Positions 43,801 to 54,017 of a DNA stretch of 64,000 nucleotides are shown here, in pieces. Under the pieces are notes generated by a model that made no database searches, had not been told where the DNA came from, and saw only the letters and a program-made list of their open reading frames with translations. Made by a program: the position numbers and the translations under genes. The number at the start of each line of letters is the position of its first letter. The first letter of the stretch is position 1. Source of the stretch: Colwellia maritima (GTDB lineage Bacteria > Pseudomonadota > Gammaproteobacteria > Enterobacterales > Alteromonadaceae); contig NZ_JAKKSL010000002.1 in assembly GCF_022669015.1 (NCBI RefSeq), positions 1,054,001-1,118,000 on the forward strand, written 5' to 3'.

Positions 43801-43916
43801 AGGCGAGCACTGTATTTAGCAGAAATATCGCCAGTAAACTGTTTAGCTTTTAACGAGCTAACAAAATTAGTGTATAGCGGAGAAAGGTGCGTTTGATGGT
43901 CAATACGGGGTAACAT
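40819..43916 (-). CDS. ydiJ: YdiJ-like FAD-linked oxidase / Fe-S dehydrogenase (one frameshift)
   Basis: About 1032 residues after repair (E. coli YdiJ about 1018). N-terminal PCMH-type FAD domain with FSARGGGTGTNGQSLTPGI and GGMINTDASGQGSLVYGKTS, then FAD-oxidase C domain with HVDAGVLHVRPALDM and MWGEHGKGYRSEYG. A 4Fe-4S ferredoxin part follows (CLACKACASQCPIKVDVP) and a C-terminal CCG-domain-like region (VSVGCCGMAGTYGHEK). It belongs to the D-2-hydroxyacid (e.g. D-2-hydroxyglutarate) dehydrogenase family; substrate inferred only. The frame breaks near 43052; one A more gives SPLKTLINIKYDSFDSALR. Confidence 0.88.
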
Positions 43917-43989
43917 AAAACTAAGACATTAAAAGTAATATAGGGGGTTAGTATATCACGAGATTTTTTGTTTTTGCTCAGCTTATTCA

Positions 43990-44018
43990 AGATAGTTATA
44001 AAATTTTTATAACTATCT
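43990..44018. terminator. Palindromic hairpin between ydiJ and the amiE-like gene
   Basis: Perfect 14-bp inverted repeat AGATAGTTATAAAA / TTTTATAACTATCT with a one-base centre, downstream of the murQ-namZ-amiE operon. Probably its terminator. Confidence 0.55.
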
Positions 44019-44061
44019 ATAGGCAATTAAAGAAGATTTATGTTTTTTTATCTTATATAAC

Positions 44062-45755
44062 TTAGTTATTCAAAACAGCTTCATAGACTAAGGCAATAAT
44101 ACTACCGTATTTACCTGTTTCAAATTGCTTACCTGTAAAGTGGTAATTTTTATTATCTCCTTCAATTTCACTATGTCGCGCATTCGTCAGTAAAATAATG
44201 GCTAAATCGAGATCAGGGTCAATAACTGTTGCTGTGCCTGTCAGCCGGTATGCCCGTATGCTGAGTGACTAGCATAAGGGCCAAAATGCCATTTACTCTC
44301 ACCATTATTGGCGCGTCGCCAACCTAGTCCATAACTGCCATTATCATCAGGTTTGATAAATTGATCTATCGCTTGCTCTGAAAATATAACGTTATGCCCA
44401 TAACCGCCCCTATTCAATAAAATTTGAGCTAACACAGCTAAGTCTTGACCTGTAGAAAAAAGCCCGGCGTGGCCTGCAACGCCGACTAAAGAATGGAACG
44501 CTTTTTCATCATGTACTTCCCCTTGCAGTACATAAGTACGAACATTATCAAACGTAACTCGCTTGTCACGTGTTGTGCCGTAAATTTCAGTGGCAGCAAA
44601 TTGTTTTTTATTGAAACCTTTTTGTAAAGGATTATACAAGGTATTTGTTAGCCCTAGTGGTCGATAAATATTATATTCCACATATAAATCTAGAGGCATT
44701 CGAGTTATTGATTCAATGAGCATTCCTAACAAAATAAAGTCGGTATCACTGTATATTTGTTTTGATAGGTGTTTTCTAGCAAAAGGAACTTGAGTTAACA
44801 TTAACGCCTTAGTACGTTGAGAATCTTGAGAGAAAAAATCTAAACCTAATGCATTTTGTTTAGTAAAAAATTTTACTTCAGGTGCGTAACCCGCTTGATG
44901 CGTTAGCAAATCTTTTATTGTACGTAATTCTCGACCGCCACCTCGATACGAAGGTAAATAGTGATTTATCGGTAAACTTAAGTCTAGCTTTCCTTCACTT
45001 ACTAATTTCATTAATGCAAAATTAGTTGCAAACATTTTTGTATTTGAGGCAAGGTCAAATAGGGTTTCTGTTGTCATTTGTACCGGAACTTTCTGTAATT
45101 CACCACCATCAAAAAATTTTCTAGCGTATCCATACGCTGAATTTTTAATGATCTTTCCATGATGAACAACAACTAAAACAGCGCCAGGAAATCCTTTATC
45201 TATATCATTTTCGATTAACGTATCCACTTCAGAAAACAGGTGACTATAATATTGAGTGTCATTTTTGAGATGAGGGTAAGGTATGGTAATATGTAAACTT
45301 GCCCCTTCTGGTACTACATTTTCAATTTTGAAGGTATTCATACCATTTTGGGTGCGTCGCTTTAATCGGTAATGGTAGCGTTTGTTTGCCTTTAAAGGAT
45401 TGGCAATGGTGAGTTTTTCGCCATTGATAAAGAAATCTGCAGAAACAGCGTCTTTGTTATCAATAATTAGGTGACCACCTCCCTGATAACTTTTAAACAC
45501 AGCACGATCATTTACTCTTGTACGACTACTTCGGTTTTTGTCTGGAAACACTTGGTCTATTTGCCCTTTTTTATTAGACAAGTTGTTTTTTGTATTACTA
45601 ATAGGATGAATAGATTTTTTAGGTGTTGAAGAGTGTTTTTGAGCTGTTCCGTTTTTCGCTAAAGTATGTTCATTTGGTAGCGTGCAATTAGTCACAAATA
45701 AACATGCGACTACCAATATCATTTTTTTTGACCTTGTATGCTGTGATTGATTCAT
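44062..45755 (-). CDS. AmiE-like serine hydrolase lipoprotein (beta-lactamase fold), one frameshift
   Basis: About 564 residues after repair. Lipobox VTNC (Cys 24), a basic Ser/Lys linker, a beta-rich region (about 85-150), then a class C beta-lactamase-like domain with the SxxK nucleophile in DLASNTKMFATNFALMKL and YSDTDFILLG (Y-x-D/N). The frame breaks near 44242; restoring one G gives SAYGHTGWTGTATVIDPD (the HTG motif, equivalent to KTG) and a new stop at 44062. With namZ and murQ next door it resembles Bacillus AmiE (YbbE), which removes peptides from MurNAc. That activity is inferred from the operon. Confidence 0.78.
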
Positions 45756-45825
45756 GATTTTTCCATAAAAATGGCGATGTCAATTGCACTCTCTTACGAG
45801 GTTTAACTTACTTTAGTTACACCAA

Positions 45826-47061
45826 TTAAAATGAATACAATAAGTATGGCGATCTCAACTTCGTAAAATCAGCTAAGTCGTTCTGCCAACTGGCCTTGAT
45901 TTCTTCTGCCTTTTTTCCTGCCTCTATCGCTTTTCTTAATGTGTCTGTGCCACTTAATTTATCCATAAAGCTTGGTCGTGTAAAAAATGTCATTCCATTT
46001 GCTTTAAATACTGTATGCCATTCAATAATAAAATTGAGATCTAAACCGCTAGTTTGACTATGACGTAAATCTTGTCCTAACAATTTTTCATTCATTAACT
46101 TAGGACTAATAGCGGCTCCAGGGGTTGAAATAGGTGTAAAAGCAAATTGACCTACTGACACTTTGTTATGCCCGATCACCTGAAAAGGAAAGTCTGTGCC
46201 CCGACCTATACTGATAGGCGTTGCTTCAAAAAAACCTAATGAAGGATATAACCTAATTGCTGTGTCGTTCGGTAAATTAGGGCTTGGTTTTACTGGTAAC
46301 GAATAAAACATAGTACGTGTATAATTTTTCATCGTAACAAAGCGTAAATCGAGTAGTTTTTGGGTGTTAAGCCATTTTTCACCTTTAAACATTAACGCCG
46401 GCTCTCCTACAGTCATCCCATGCAGCAAAGGAATTTCATGCATGCCCACAAAAGAAGAGAATTCAGGCTTTAATATTGGACCATCCACAAACGCGCCATT
46501 AGGATTAGGTCGGTCAAGAACAATAAACGAAACGCCCGCATTAGCTGCAGCCTCCATCATGTAATGCATCGAACTAATATAGGTATAAAAACGAACACCT
46601 ACGTCTTGAATATCAAAAATAATAATATCTAAATTATTCATCACCTCTGTCGACGGTTTACGATTTTTACCATAGATAGAGACTAAAGCTATCCCTGTTT
46701 TCTGATCTAAACTTGAGTTAAATTTTTCACCCGCATCATAATTGCCACGAAAACCATGTTCAGGTGCAAAGATAGTTTGTACATTAATACCATTAGCAAG
46801 TAGTACATCAACCAGGTGTGTTTTACCGATCATGGATGTTTGATTAACAACTAAACCTACCCGTTTACTTTGTAATGTAGGTAGGTATTGAGAAATTTGC
46901 TCCGCGCCTAAAATAATCTTTTTGTCTGCCGAGTGTGTGTTTTCTGTTTGCATAACAGAAACATCTGTAATTTGATTGGAAGGTGTACATGACATCAGTA
47001 AATAAATTATAAATAACGTTAAAACATAATAACTACACTGATTTTTTATCAAGAATGGCAT
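45826..47061 (-). CDS. namZ: NamZ-like exo-beta-N-acetylmuramidase (DUF1343) lipoprotein
   Basis: 411 residues. Lipobox LMSC (Cys 25). The DUF1343 motifs are present: VGLVVNQTSMIGKTHLVDVL, FAPEHGFRGNYDAGEKF, IFDIQDVGVRFYTYISSMHY, LDRPNPNGAFVDGPI and SIGRGTDFPFQVIG. NamZ in Bacillus subtilis removes MurNAc from the non-reducing end of peptidoglycan glycans; the name here rests on family plus the murQ/amiE neighbourhood. It starts 15 bp after murQ. Confidence 0.85.
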   Translation of the reverse strand: MPFLIKNQCSYYVLTLFIIYLLMSCTPSNQITDVSVMQTENTHSADKKIILGAEQISQYLPTLQSKRVGLVVNQTSMIGKTHLVDVLLANGINVQTIFAPEHGFRGNYDAGEKFNSSLDQKTGIALVSIYGKNRKPSTEVMNNLDIIIFDIQDVGVRFYTYISSMHYMMEAAANAGVSFIVLDRPNPNGAFVDGPILKPEFSSFVGMHEIPLLHGMTVGEPALMFKGEKWLNTQKLLDLRFVTMKNYTRTMFYSLPVKPSPNLPNDTAIRLYPSLGFFEATPISIGRGTDFPFQVIGHNKVSVGQFAFTPISTPGAAISPKLMNEKLLGQDLRHSQTSGLDLNFIIEWHTVFKANGMTFFTRPSFMDKLSGTDTLRKAIEAGKKAEEIKASWQNDLADFTKLRSPYLLYSF

Positions 47062-47076
47062 AAGTAAGTCTTGTGG

Positions 47077-48018
47077 TTAATGTTCAAATTTTTGAACTGC
47101 TTCTCGTAAAAATCCACTGTGATCATCTAAACAAGTAGTAGCCTGCTCAAGATTCAAGCCTGTCAGTATCATCAAAGTAGCAAGTTTGGCATTGTTTTCA
47201 GATTTTTCTAGCGCGTTTTTCGCACAACTATAATTACAATCAGTTGCTTGCATAACAATTCGTACAGCTCTCGCATAGAGTTTTTCATTACTTGCATTCA
47301 CATCAATCATTAAGTTTTTATAACTTTTTCCTGACCGAATCATACTCGCGGTACTTAACATATTTAAAATTAATTTTTGCGCCGTACCTGATTTCATTCG
47401 CGTTGAGCCAGTTAACACCTCTGCGCCAACAACAGCGCAAAGATTAATGTCATTAGCTTGTTCAAACTCGCCATTATAACTGCAACTTAAACCCACAACT
47501 TTTGCGCCAACTGATTTACCATAATGCATTGCTGAAATAACGTAAGGTGTTCTACCGCTAGCAGCGATCCCAACTAGCACATCTTTTGCTGATAACTCAA
47601 TTTGCTTAAGATCTTCAATTGCCAATAATTCATTATCTTCTGCACCTTCCACTGCTTTATGAATGGCTTGATTACCGCCGGCAATAATCCCTATAACTTT
47701 TTGATCAGAAACACTAAAAGTTGGCGGACACTCTACTGCGTCTAAAATACCAAGACGACCACTTGTACCTGCCCCGATGTATATTAGCCGTCCGCCTTTT
47801 TCAAAAGCTTTTACTATCTCATCCACTGCAGAAGCTATTTGAGGAATAATATTTTTTACTACATTGGCAACCTTTTGATCCTCAAAATTTATTTTTTCCA
47901 AAATACCTTTAGCATCAAGTAAATCAATGTCTAACGTTTCTTTATTTTGGCTCTCAGTAGAAATTCGTGTTAACTCATCTAATAACTGAGATTGTTTATC
48001 CTTGGAATATTCATTCAT
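47077..48018 (-). CDS. murQ: N-acetylmuramic acid 6-phosphate etherase
   Basis: 313 residues. Cleaves the D-lactyl ether of MurNAc-6-phosphate to GlcNAc-6-phosphate in cytosolic cell-wall recycling. SIS domain with RLIYIGAGTSGRLGILDAVE, CPPTFSV, VGIAASGRTPYVISAMHYG and GSTRMKSGTAQKLILNMLST. First gene of a murQ-namZ-amiE-like operon. No MurNAc kinase or PTS permease is in the window. Confidence 0.95.
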   Translation of the reverse strand: MNEYSKDKQSQLLDELTRISTESQNKETLDIDLLDAKGILEKINFEDQKVANVVKNIIPQIASAVDEIVKAFEKGGRLIYIGAGTSGRLGILDAVECPPTFSVSDQKVIGIIAGGNQAIHKAVEGAEDNELLAIEDLKQIELSAKDVLVGIAASGRTPYVISAMHYGKSVGAKVVGLSCSYNGEFEQANDINLCAVVGAEVLTGSTRMKSGTAQKLILNMLSTASMIRSGKSYKNLMIDVNASNEKLYARAVRIVMQATDCNYSCAKNALEKSENNAKLATLMILTGLNLEQATTCLDDHSGFLREAVQKFEH

Positions 48019-48170
48019 AATTCATTTCTTCTTTATTATCTAAATTTAGGATTAAACTTACTTAATACGCAACACGCTTTAATATAGAAACATGATACAC
48101 TGAAAAAAGTGCCGTGCTTCTCCAAATTAATTAGTTGTAATAACTTAAATAACTTGAATAAATAAATCGA

Positions 48171-49253
48171 ATGAAAAACCACTCTAGAAAAACCTACTCT
48201 CTTATTAACTTACCTGCTTTACTCTGTAATTATAATCAAATTGATAATTTGACGCCAAACAGTAAAACAATTGCCGTAATCAAAGCTAATGCTTATGGTC
48301 ATGGCGCTGTTGAAGTAGCACAGTATTTAAGCAAACATGTGCCCGCATTTGGAGTAGCACTGATTGATGAAGCAATTGAATTACGAGAGGCAGGAATTAC
48401 TTTACCTATTCTGATTATGGAAGGTGCATTGTCCCGTGAAGATTTTTCCACGGCTTTACAGCAAAACTTTTGGCTAATGTTGCACACAACTCAACAAGTA
48501 GAATGGTTAACATCATCTTTTCCAAACTATGTAGGTAAGTTATGGCTTAAAATGGACACGGGGATGAATCGTTTAGGCATAAAACCCGATGAAATAAAAA
48601 ACATCTTAACTAAACTAACAGCACAGCAATTAGAAGAAATAGTACTTTGTACACATTTTTCTAGTTCAGATGAGCTAAACAACCCTAAAACACAGTTACA
48701 AATACAAGAATTTGATCGTATAAATCAGATTTTCGGCTTGAAAAAAAGTTTAGCTAATTCCGCAGGTATCCTTCATTGGCCTGAGAGTCATGGCGATTAC
48801 AATAGACTTGGCCTAGCTTTATATGGATCGAATCCTACCCCTGTTGAAAAACTAGCCGTCACATTAACACCTGTAATGACACTACAATCAACAATTATCA
48901 GTTTACGTCAATTAAGCGAAGGTGAGTCGGTCGGGTATGGGGAAATGTGGCAAGCAAAACGCCCTACAATAATTGCAACCATTGCTATTGGTTATGCTGA
49001 TGGCTACCCCAGAAACGCTAAAAATGGCACACCTGTTTTTATCAATGGTAATATAGCTCCTCTAGCGGGGAGAGTATCTATGGATATGTTAACCGTTGAC
49101 GTAACAGATATATCAGATGTTAAATTAGGTGATAGTGTAGAATTATGGGGTGAAAATTTAGCCGTTGAAACCGTCGCAGAATATCTCGATACCGTTAACT
49201 ACGAGCTACTTACTCGGGTGTCAAATAGAGTGACACGAATTTATAGAAGCTGA
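48171..49253 (+). CDS. alr: Alanine racemase
   Basis: 360 residues. PLP enzyme interconverting L- and D-alanine for peptidoglycan. PLP-Lys motif TIAVIKANAYGHGAVEVAQY, and the second catalytic Tyr region IGYADGYPRNAKNG. Divergent from murQ with a 152-bp gap, which fits a cell-wall theme. Its stop codon is the first three bases of a 14-bp tandem repeat. Confidence 0.96.
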   Translation: MKNHSRKTYSLINLPALLCNYNQIDNLTPNSKTIAVIKANAYGHGAVEVAQYLSKHVPAFGVALIDEAIELREAGITLPILIMEGALSREDFSTALQQNFWLMLHTTQQVEWLTSSFPNYVGKLWLKMDTGMNRLGIKPDEIKNILTKLTAQQLEEIVLCTHFSSSDELNNPKTQLQIQEFDRINQIFGLKKSLANSAGILHWPESHGDYNRLGLALYGSNPTPVEKLAVTLTPVMTLQSTIISLRQLSEGESVGYGEMWQAKRPTIIATIAIGYADGYPRNAKNGTPVFINGNIAPLAGRVSMDMLTVDVTDISDVKLGDSVELWGENLAVETVAEYLDTVNYELLTRVSNRVTRIYRS

Positions 49254-49306
49254 ATATACATAATTGAATATACATAATTGAATATACATAATTGAATATA
49301 CATAAT
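49251..49306. repeat. Four perfect 14-bp tandem repeats after alr
   Basis: TGAATATACATAAT occurs four times head to tail without a mismatch. The first unit supplies the alr stop. Likely slippage-prone. Confidence 0.9.
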
Positions 49307-49349
49307 TAAGCCGAATATTGAACACACCCGACTTTAAAATAGCTTGTAC

Positions 49350-50804
49350 TTATTTCACAATATAATTTTTTCGATTTTTTGCTTCTCTAATATTTTCTTG
49401 GTAGAGGTTTTGATAAAAATCTTTTTGTACTTTATCGTATTCAGCCTTTTGATATAAAATATTTTGCATATTGTCTTGATTCCAAGCATTCCATAAAGTC
49501 GCTAATTTAGCTTGCTCAATAGGATATTTATCAACAATATTATACTGCTCTGTTGGATCAGAAACCATATCAAAATAGGCATGATTGACACCAGGTAAGC
49601 CTTGCTGCATATACTTTCCTGTTATGGTACGTACAGCCCAAATATTATCCGCTTCTTCTAAGCGCCAAAAAAGCGCTTGGTGTGGTGTCCCTTTACTCGT
49701 CCCTGTAATGAATGGCATTAGATTTACGCCATCTAATAAGCCATCAGAATCATCTGCGCCGGCTAACGCAACTGAAGTTGCAGCAATATCTAATGAAGAA
49801 ACTAAACCATCAAAAACTTGACCTTTTTTAATTTTTTTAGGCCAATGTGCAATAAAAGGTACGTGTACCCCTCCTTCTAACAAAGCAACCTTACCATGGC
49901 GAAAAGGAGAATTATCTGCCCAATTAAAGGTTGGCCACCATGAATCAGGGTATAAACCACCGTTATCAGAAAGGAAAAAGATTAATGTATTATCAAACTC
50001 ACCACTTTCTTTTAAAGCATCAATGACCATACCAATACCTTTGTCCATTTCATCAACCATTGCTGCATAAATTTGACGTTTTGGATTTTCAATATAACGA
50101 TACTTTTTGATTGTCTCCTCAGGAGCTTCTAATGGCATATGTGGCGCGTTGTATGATAGATACATCATAAAAGGCTGACCTTTATTTTCAGTAATATAGC
50201 GTGAAGCATCACGGCTAATTGCCGTGGTTAAATATTCATTAAGTTCAGTCGGTTTTCTATTGCGGACTATAGGTAATGAATAACCGTCACCACCGATACT
50301 TACACCGCTTGGCATATAGTTATGCCCACCATCTAAAAAGCCATAAAAATAATCAAAGCCACGATTATTCGGTTGAAAGTGAGGCGCCCCTCCTAAATGC
50401 CACTTTCCAAAAGCGGACGTTTTATAACCCGTAGTTTGTAATCGTTTTGCAAACGTAGTTTCTGTTAATGGCAATCCCATATATTTGTCGTTAGGCGAAT
50501 ATGAAACATTATTTTCCATACCAAACCGAGCTTGATATCGGCCCGTTAGTAATCCTGCTCTTGATGGACCACAATAGGGGTGTGTCACATAACCATTTTT
50601 AAAAATAACACCATTACTTGCTAATTTATCAATATTAGGGGTTTGAATATCTGTTTTTCCAGTAAAACCAACATCGTTGTAACCTAAGTCATCTGCCAAA
50701 ATGACAACGATATTAGGCCGCTCACTACTAGCCATAGCATTTGAAGTACTAAAACATAATGCACTCAAAACTAGTACTATCATTAATTTATTATTCTTTA
50801 TCAT
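49350..50804 (-). CDS. Exported sulfatase (formylglycine type)
   Basis: 484 residues. Signal peptide (LMIVLVLSALCFSTSNAMAS). Metal ligands PNIVVILADDLGYNDVGFTG; the modification site is YVTHPYCGPSRAGLLTGRYQ, with Cys 78 in the C-x-P-S-R context that is oxidised to formylglycine. Later marks are FGKWHLGGAPHF and YLSYNAPHMPLEAP. It removes sulfate from an unknown substrate, in marine bacteria often polysaccharides. ATG 50804 is favoured over an in-frame TTG 15 bases upstream. No anaerobic or aerobic maturase is in the window. Confidence 0.9.
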   Translation of the reverse strand: MIKNNKLMIVLVLSALCFSTSNAMASSERPNIVVILADDLGYNDVGFTGKTDIQTPNIDKLASNGVIFKNGYVTHPYCGPSRAGLLTGRYQARFGMENNVSYSPNDKYMGLPLTETTFAKRLQTTGYKTSAFGKWHLGGAPHFQPNNRGFDYFYGFLDGGHNYMPSGVSIGGDGYSLPIVRNRKPTELNEYLTTAISRDASRYITENKGQPFMMYLSYNAPHMPLEAPEETIKKYRYIENPKRQIYAAMVDEMDKGIGMVIDALKESGEFDNTLIFFLSDNGGLYPDSWWPTFNWADNSPFRHGKVALLEGGVHVPFIAHWPKKIKKGQVFDGLVSSLDIAATSVALAGADDSDGLLDGVNLMPFITGTSKGTPHQALFWRLEEADNIWAVRTITGKYMQQGLPGVNHAYFDMVSDPTEQYNIVDKYPIEQAKLATLWNAWNQDNMQNILYQKAEYDKVQKDFYQNLYQENIREAKNRKNYIVK

Positions 50805-50819
50805 ATACTGCCCTACCAA

Positions 50820-51303
50820 TAATTTTTGTTATCACATAGCCTAAGACAAAGGTTTTAGTCGTACTAATATAGCCTTCAGTATTCTGGGATACTTTATTCT
50901 TTCACTACATATAAATTCTTTATTTATAATTTCAATTTAGCGAAAACACAAATAGTTAATAATTAATTGTTAACATATTAGATATAAGTATCGAAGTAAA
51001 GATAATAAATAGATAAAATCAAGCGTTAATACGGTAATGCCTAAAGTGAGTCGACAAATAGCATTACAATGGCTATACGGTATGCCTACTAATCAGACTT
51101 AACGTATTGAGAGATATGAAGCATTTAATGTATGAAACTTAAACTTTGATTACGCGAATGTAACAGCAACTGCTATTGGCTTTAAAAATTCAAGTTATTT
51201 TAGTAGCGTCTTTAAAAAACGACTGGATTAAGTCCATTGTAATTTAAACAGGCTCTTCTCCTAAACAGAGTATCATCGGTAATAAAGTAATTAAGACAAA
51301 ATG
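50820..51303. other. Intergenic stretch with an AraC relic
   Basis: About 480 bp between sulfatase and queE. Apart from the AraC-like fragment at 51142-51231, I see no gene or clear hairpin. Confidence 0.5.
51142..51231 (+). pseudogene. C-terminal HTH fragment of an AraC-family regulator
   Basis: The reading NVTATAIGFKNSSYFSSVFK then KRL matches the second AraC helix-turn-helix (…A..VGF.s.SYFs..FKk..G.SP). One missing G after KRL would give RLGLSP. Only about 30 codons survive and no upstream domain is readable. It may once have regulated the neighbouring sulfatase. Confidence 0.6.
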
Positions 51304-51975
51304 TTACTCAATACCTATATATTTATGTACTTGCACTGATAAACGCCAATTATTGGCAATACATGTTTCAATTGCTAATTCAGTCGCTCTACTTTTTTGA
51401 CTAATGGGCTGCAAGTATACTGGGGTATTTTCAATAGCATGCTCAGCGAGCAATGCTTTAAGATCATCCACATGCTGCTCTGTAGCAATAGGGTGTTTAA
51501 TTTCATTGGCTCGTTTCATCGCACTTTCTAAAATAGCATAACCACCACGCATATTGACTTTTGGCGACACGGTTACCCAACATGCTTCGGGCACTAAAAT
51601 ATCAAAGGTTCCAGAAGTTTCTACTTGCGTACTATAGCCTTTATTATCAAAAGTTGAACATAATGGTGTTAAATCAACCATACATGGTTCCCCTCCAGTA
51701 ATAACAATATGTTTAGCTTTGTAACCCCGTTCAATAATTAACGAATAAAGATCTGACGCTGTAAATGTAGCCCATTGTGACGTTTCTTGTGATTTCGCTA
51801 ACAAAGTCTCTTTAGTCACTTCATCACTTAATTCAATATCCCAAGTATGTTTAGTATCACACCAAGAACAACCAACAGGACAACCTTGCAGGCGAATAAA
51901 TATTGACGGTTGACCTGTAAAAGACCCTTCGCCCTGTATCGTTTCAAATATTTCATTAATTTTGTATTGGATCAT
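51304..51975 (-). CDS. queE: 7-carboxy-7-deazaguanine synthase
   Basis: 223 residues. Radical SAM enzyme of queuosine precursor synthesis. The cluster motif is RLQGCPVGCSWCDTKHTWD (Cx3Cx2C). The N-terminus INEIFETIQGEGSFTGQPSI and the middle HIVITGGEPCMVDL are family marks. Divergent from queC with an 85-bp shared promoter region. Confidence 0.95.
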   Translation of the reverse strand: MIQYKINEIFETIQGEGSFTGQPSIFIRLQGCPVGCSWCDTKHTWDIELSDEVTKETLLAKSQETSQWATFTASDLYSLIIERGYKAKHIVITGGEPCMVDLTPLCSTFDNKGYSTQVETSGTFDILVPEACWVTVSPKVNMRGGYAILESAMKRANEIKHPIATEQHVDDLKALLAEHAIENTPVYLQPISQKSRATELAIETCIANNWRLSVQVHKYIGIE

Positions 51976-52060
51976 TTTAATTTGTGCTTTTGCCTAAGAT
52001 TTTATTCAAGTAAAATATAATGTATCAATTATACCCTATTTATTTTTAAGAGACCTAACT

Positions 52061-52747
52061 ATGACAGAAAAACTATCCCCAGAAAAAGTAAACCCAAATA
52101 AAGTGGTGGTTATCTATTCTGGTGGAATGGATTCGTTTACCGTACTCAACAGAGCAATAAAAGACGGCAAAGAGGTGTTTGCGCTTTCATTTGATTATGG
52201 TCAACGTCATGTAAAAGAATTGCAATGCGCTAGTAATGTATGCAAATCTTTAAATATAAAGCATAAAGTCATAGATATTTCATCAATAAACCAATTACTT
52301 GCCGGTTCTTCATTGACAGATGATATTGAAATTCCAGAAGGTCATTATGCTGCAGAAAACATGAAGTCAACCGTAGTACCTAACCGCAACATGATTTTAT
52401 TATCTTTGGCTGTGGGTTATGCTGTATCAGTTGGGGCATCACAAGTTTATTATGGGGCTCATAATGGTGATCACGCAATTTACCCTGACTGCCGACCAGA
52501 ATTTGTTGAAAAAATGAATGATGTATGTCAGATCGCAAACTATGAAAGCGTGGAGATATTCAGTCCTTATCTAACAGTAAATAAATCAGCAATTTTAGCT
52601 GATGGGCTTAGCATGGGATTAAATTATAGTGACACTTGGACTTGTTATAATGGTAGAGAGAAAGCCTGCGGCAAATGTGGTTCTTGCCAAGAGCGTCTTG
52701 AAGCTTTTAGTGATAATAACTTGGTAGATCCCATACCATATGAATAA
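52061..52747 (+). CDS. queC: 7-cyano-7-deazaguanine synthase
   Basis: 228 residues. Converts CDG to preQ0 using ATP and ammonia. The PP-loop is [17 protein letters not shown], and the zinc-binding Cys cluster is [16 protein letters not shown]. With queE it supplies the queuosine pathway. Confidence 0.96.
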   Translation: MTEKLSPEKVNPNKVVVIYSGGMDSFTVLNRAIKDGKEVFALSFDYGQRHVKELQCASNVCKSLNIKHKVIDISSINQLLAGSSLTDDIEIPEGHYAAENMKSTVVPNRNMILLSLAVGYAVSVGASQVYYGAHNGDHAIYPDCRPEFVEKMNDVCQIANYESVEIFSPYLTVNKSAILADGLSMGLNYSDTWTCYNGREKACGKCGSCQERLEAFSDNNLVDPIPYE

Positions 52748-52795
52748 AAATAAATAATATCAAACTAAAAAATCAACAACGTAATAGGTGTTTAT

Positions 52796-53746
52796 ATGTC
52801 AGACCAACTAAACGAGGCACCTAGTTTACGCCTAAAAATATATAAGTTACTTGAAAGTGAAACAAGCTCTAGTATCACTGCCAAAATAGTGACTTGGTTT
52901 TTAATTATCCTCATTATTACTAATGTAGCTGCCACTATAGCAGCTTCAGAGCGTGAGTATTTTTCATTATACAAAGAGACATTTATTCTATTTGAAACGC
53001 TCTCATTATTGATCTTTTCTATTGAATACTTAATGAGGGTCTGGTGCTGCGTTGAATCAAAAAAATACAACAATAAACCAAAGTTCAAATCGAGAATAAA
53101 TTATATATTCACCCCTATGGCACTGATTGATTTAATGGCAATTTTACCTTTCATTATTGCTTTGTTTTTTGCCATAGATTTACGAGCTTTACGGTTAATA
53201 AGAGTACTAAGATTATTAAAAATAACACATTATTTTAAAGGATTTGATATTTTTGCTACGGTTATTATTAAAGAGTCTAAAAGTATCATGGCCGCAATGA
53301 TCGTAATGTTTTTTTTGATTATTATTGCAGCGAGTATTATGCAATTTATAGAAGGAAAGGCTCAGCCCGAACAATTTGGCAGTATTATGCAATCTTTTTG
53401 GTGGGCCGTAGTAACGATGACAACCGTCGGCTATGGAGATGTGATTCCTATCACAACTACAGGTAAAGTTATCTCTACTTTCATTATGCTTATTGGTGTT
53501 GGTTTAGTCGCATTACCTGCAGGTATGTTAGCGGGTCGTTTTGGTGAAGAATTACGACAAAGAAAAGAAAGTTTAGATTCTCAAATTAAAAAAGTATTAG
53601 CTGAAGGTCCTATAGATACCGAGGACTACGAAGCGTTAGAAAAATTAGCTGATAAGTTAGAAATTGATCCGGAAGATTTACAACGTACCATTGCACAATT
53701 AAAACAAGGTCACCATAGTGGGAAGTGTCCATATTGTGGTAAATAA
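52796..53746 (+). CDS. Voltage-gated-type potassium channel
   Basis: 316 residues. Six-helix ion transporter: S1-S4 in about residues 30-145, with an S4-like DLRALRLIRVLRLLKITHYF, and a pore loop SFWWAVVTMTTVGYGDVIPI holding the K+ filter TVGYGD. The cytosolic tail has a coiled, acidic segment and ends HHSGKCPYCGK, a CxxC that could bind metal, pairing with another subunit. Stands alone after queC. Confidence 0.92.
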   Translation: MSDQLNEAPSLRLKIYKLLESETSSSITAKIVTWFLIILIITNVAATIAASEREYFSLYKETFILFETLSLLIFSIEYLMRVWCCVESKKYNNKPKFKSRINYIFTPMALIDLMAILPFIIALFFAIDLRALRLIRVLRLLKITHYFKGFDIFATVIIKESKSIMAAMIVMFFLIIIAASIMQFIEGKAQPEQFGSIMQSFWWAVVTMTTVGYGDVIPITTTGKVISTFIMLIGVGLVALPAGMLAGRFGEELRQRKESLDSQIKKVLAEGPIDTEDYEALEKLADKLEIDPEDLQRTIAQLKQGHHSGKCPYCGK

Positions 53747-54017
53747 AAATTAGGTGATCTATTGTATACGTAGAGAAGATTACCAAACACATGACATTTA
53801 TTTCAATAACGAGTTGTTCTAATTATTAAATAACGAATGCAGTGGGTGATTTTAGCAAGTAGAAATGATCACATAGTTAGTGAGTTTGGTATTAATTACT
53901 TTTAGCGCTATAGAATATTATCTTCCTTTGGTTTTATTTTAAGACAAAATCTATCTAACCCTTATCCGGCTTGGGCTAAACTTATACTTACGTCACCTAA
54001 GTAAGCTGGATTTTATC
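53747..54017. other. Intergenic stretch, nothing found
   Basis: About 270 bp without a credible gene, repeat or strong hairpin. Confidence 0.5.
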
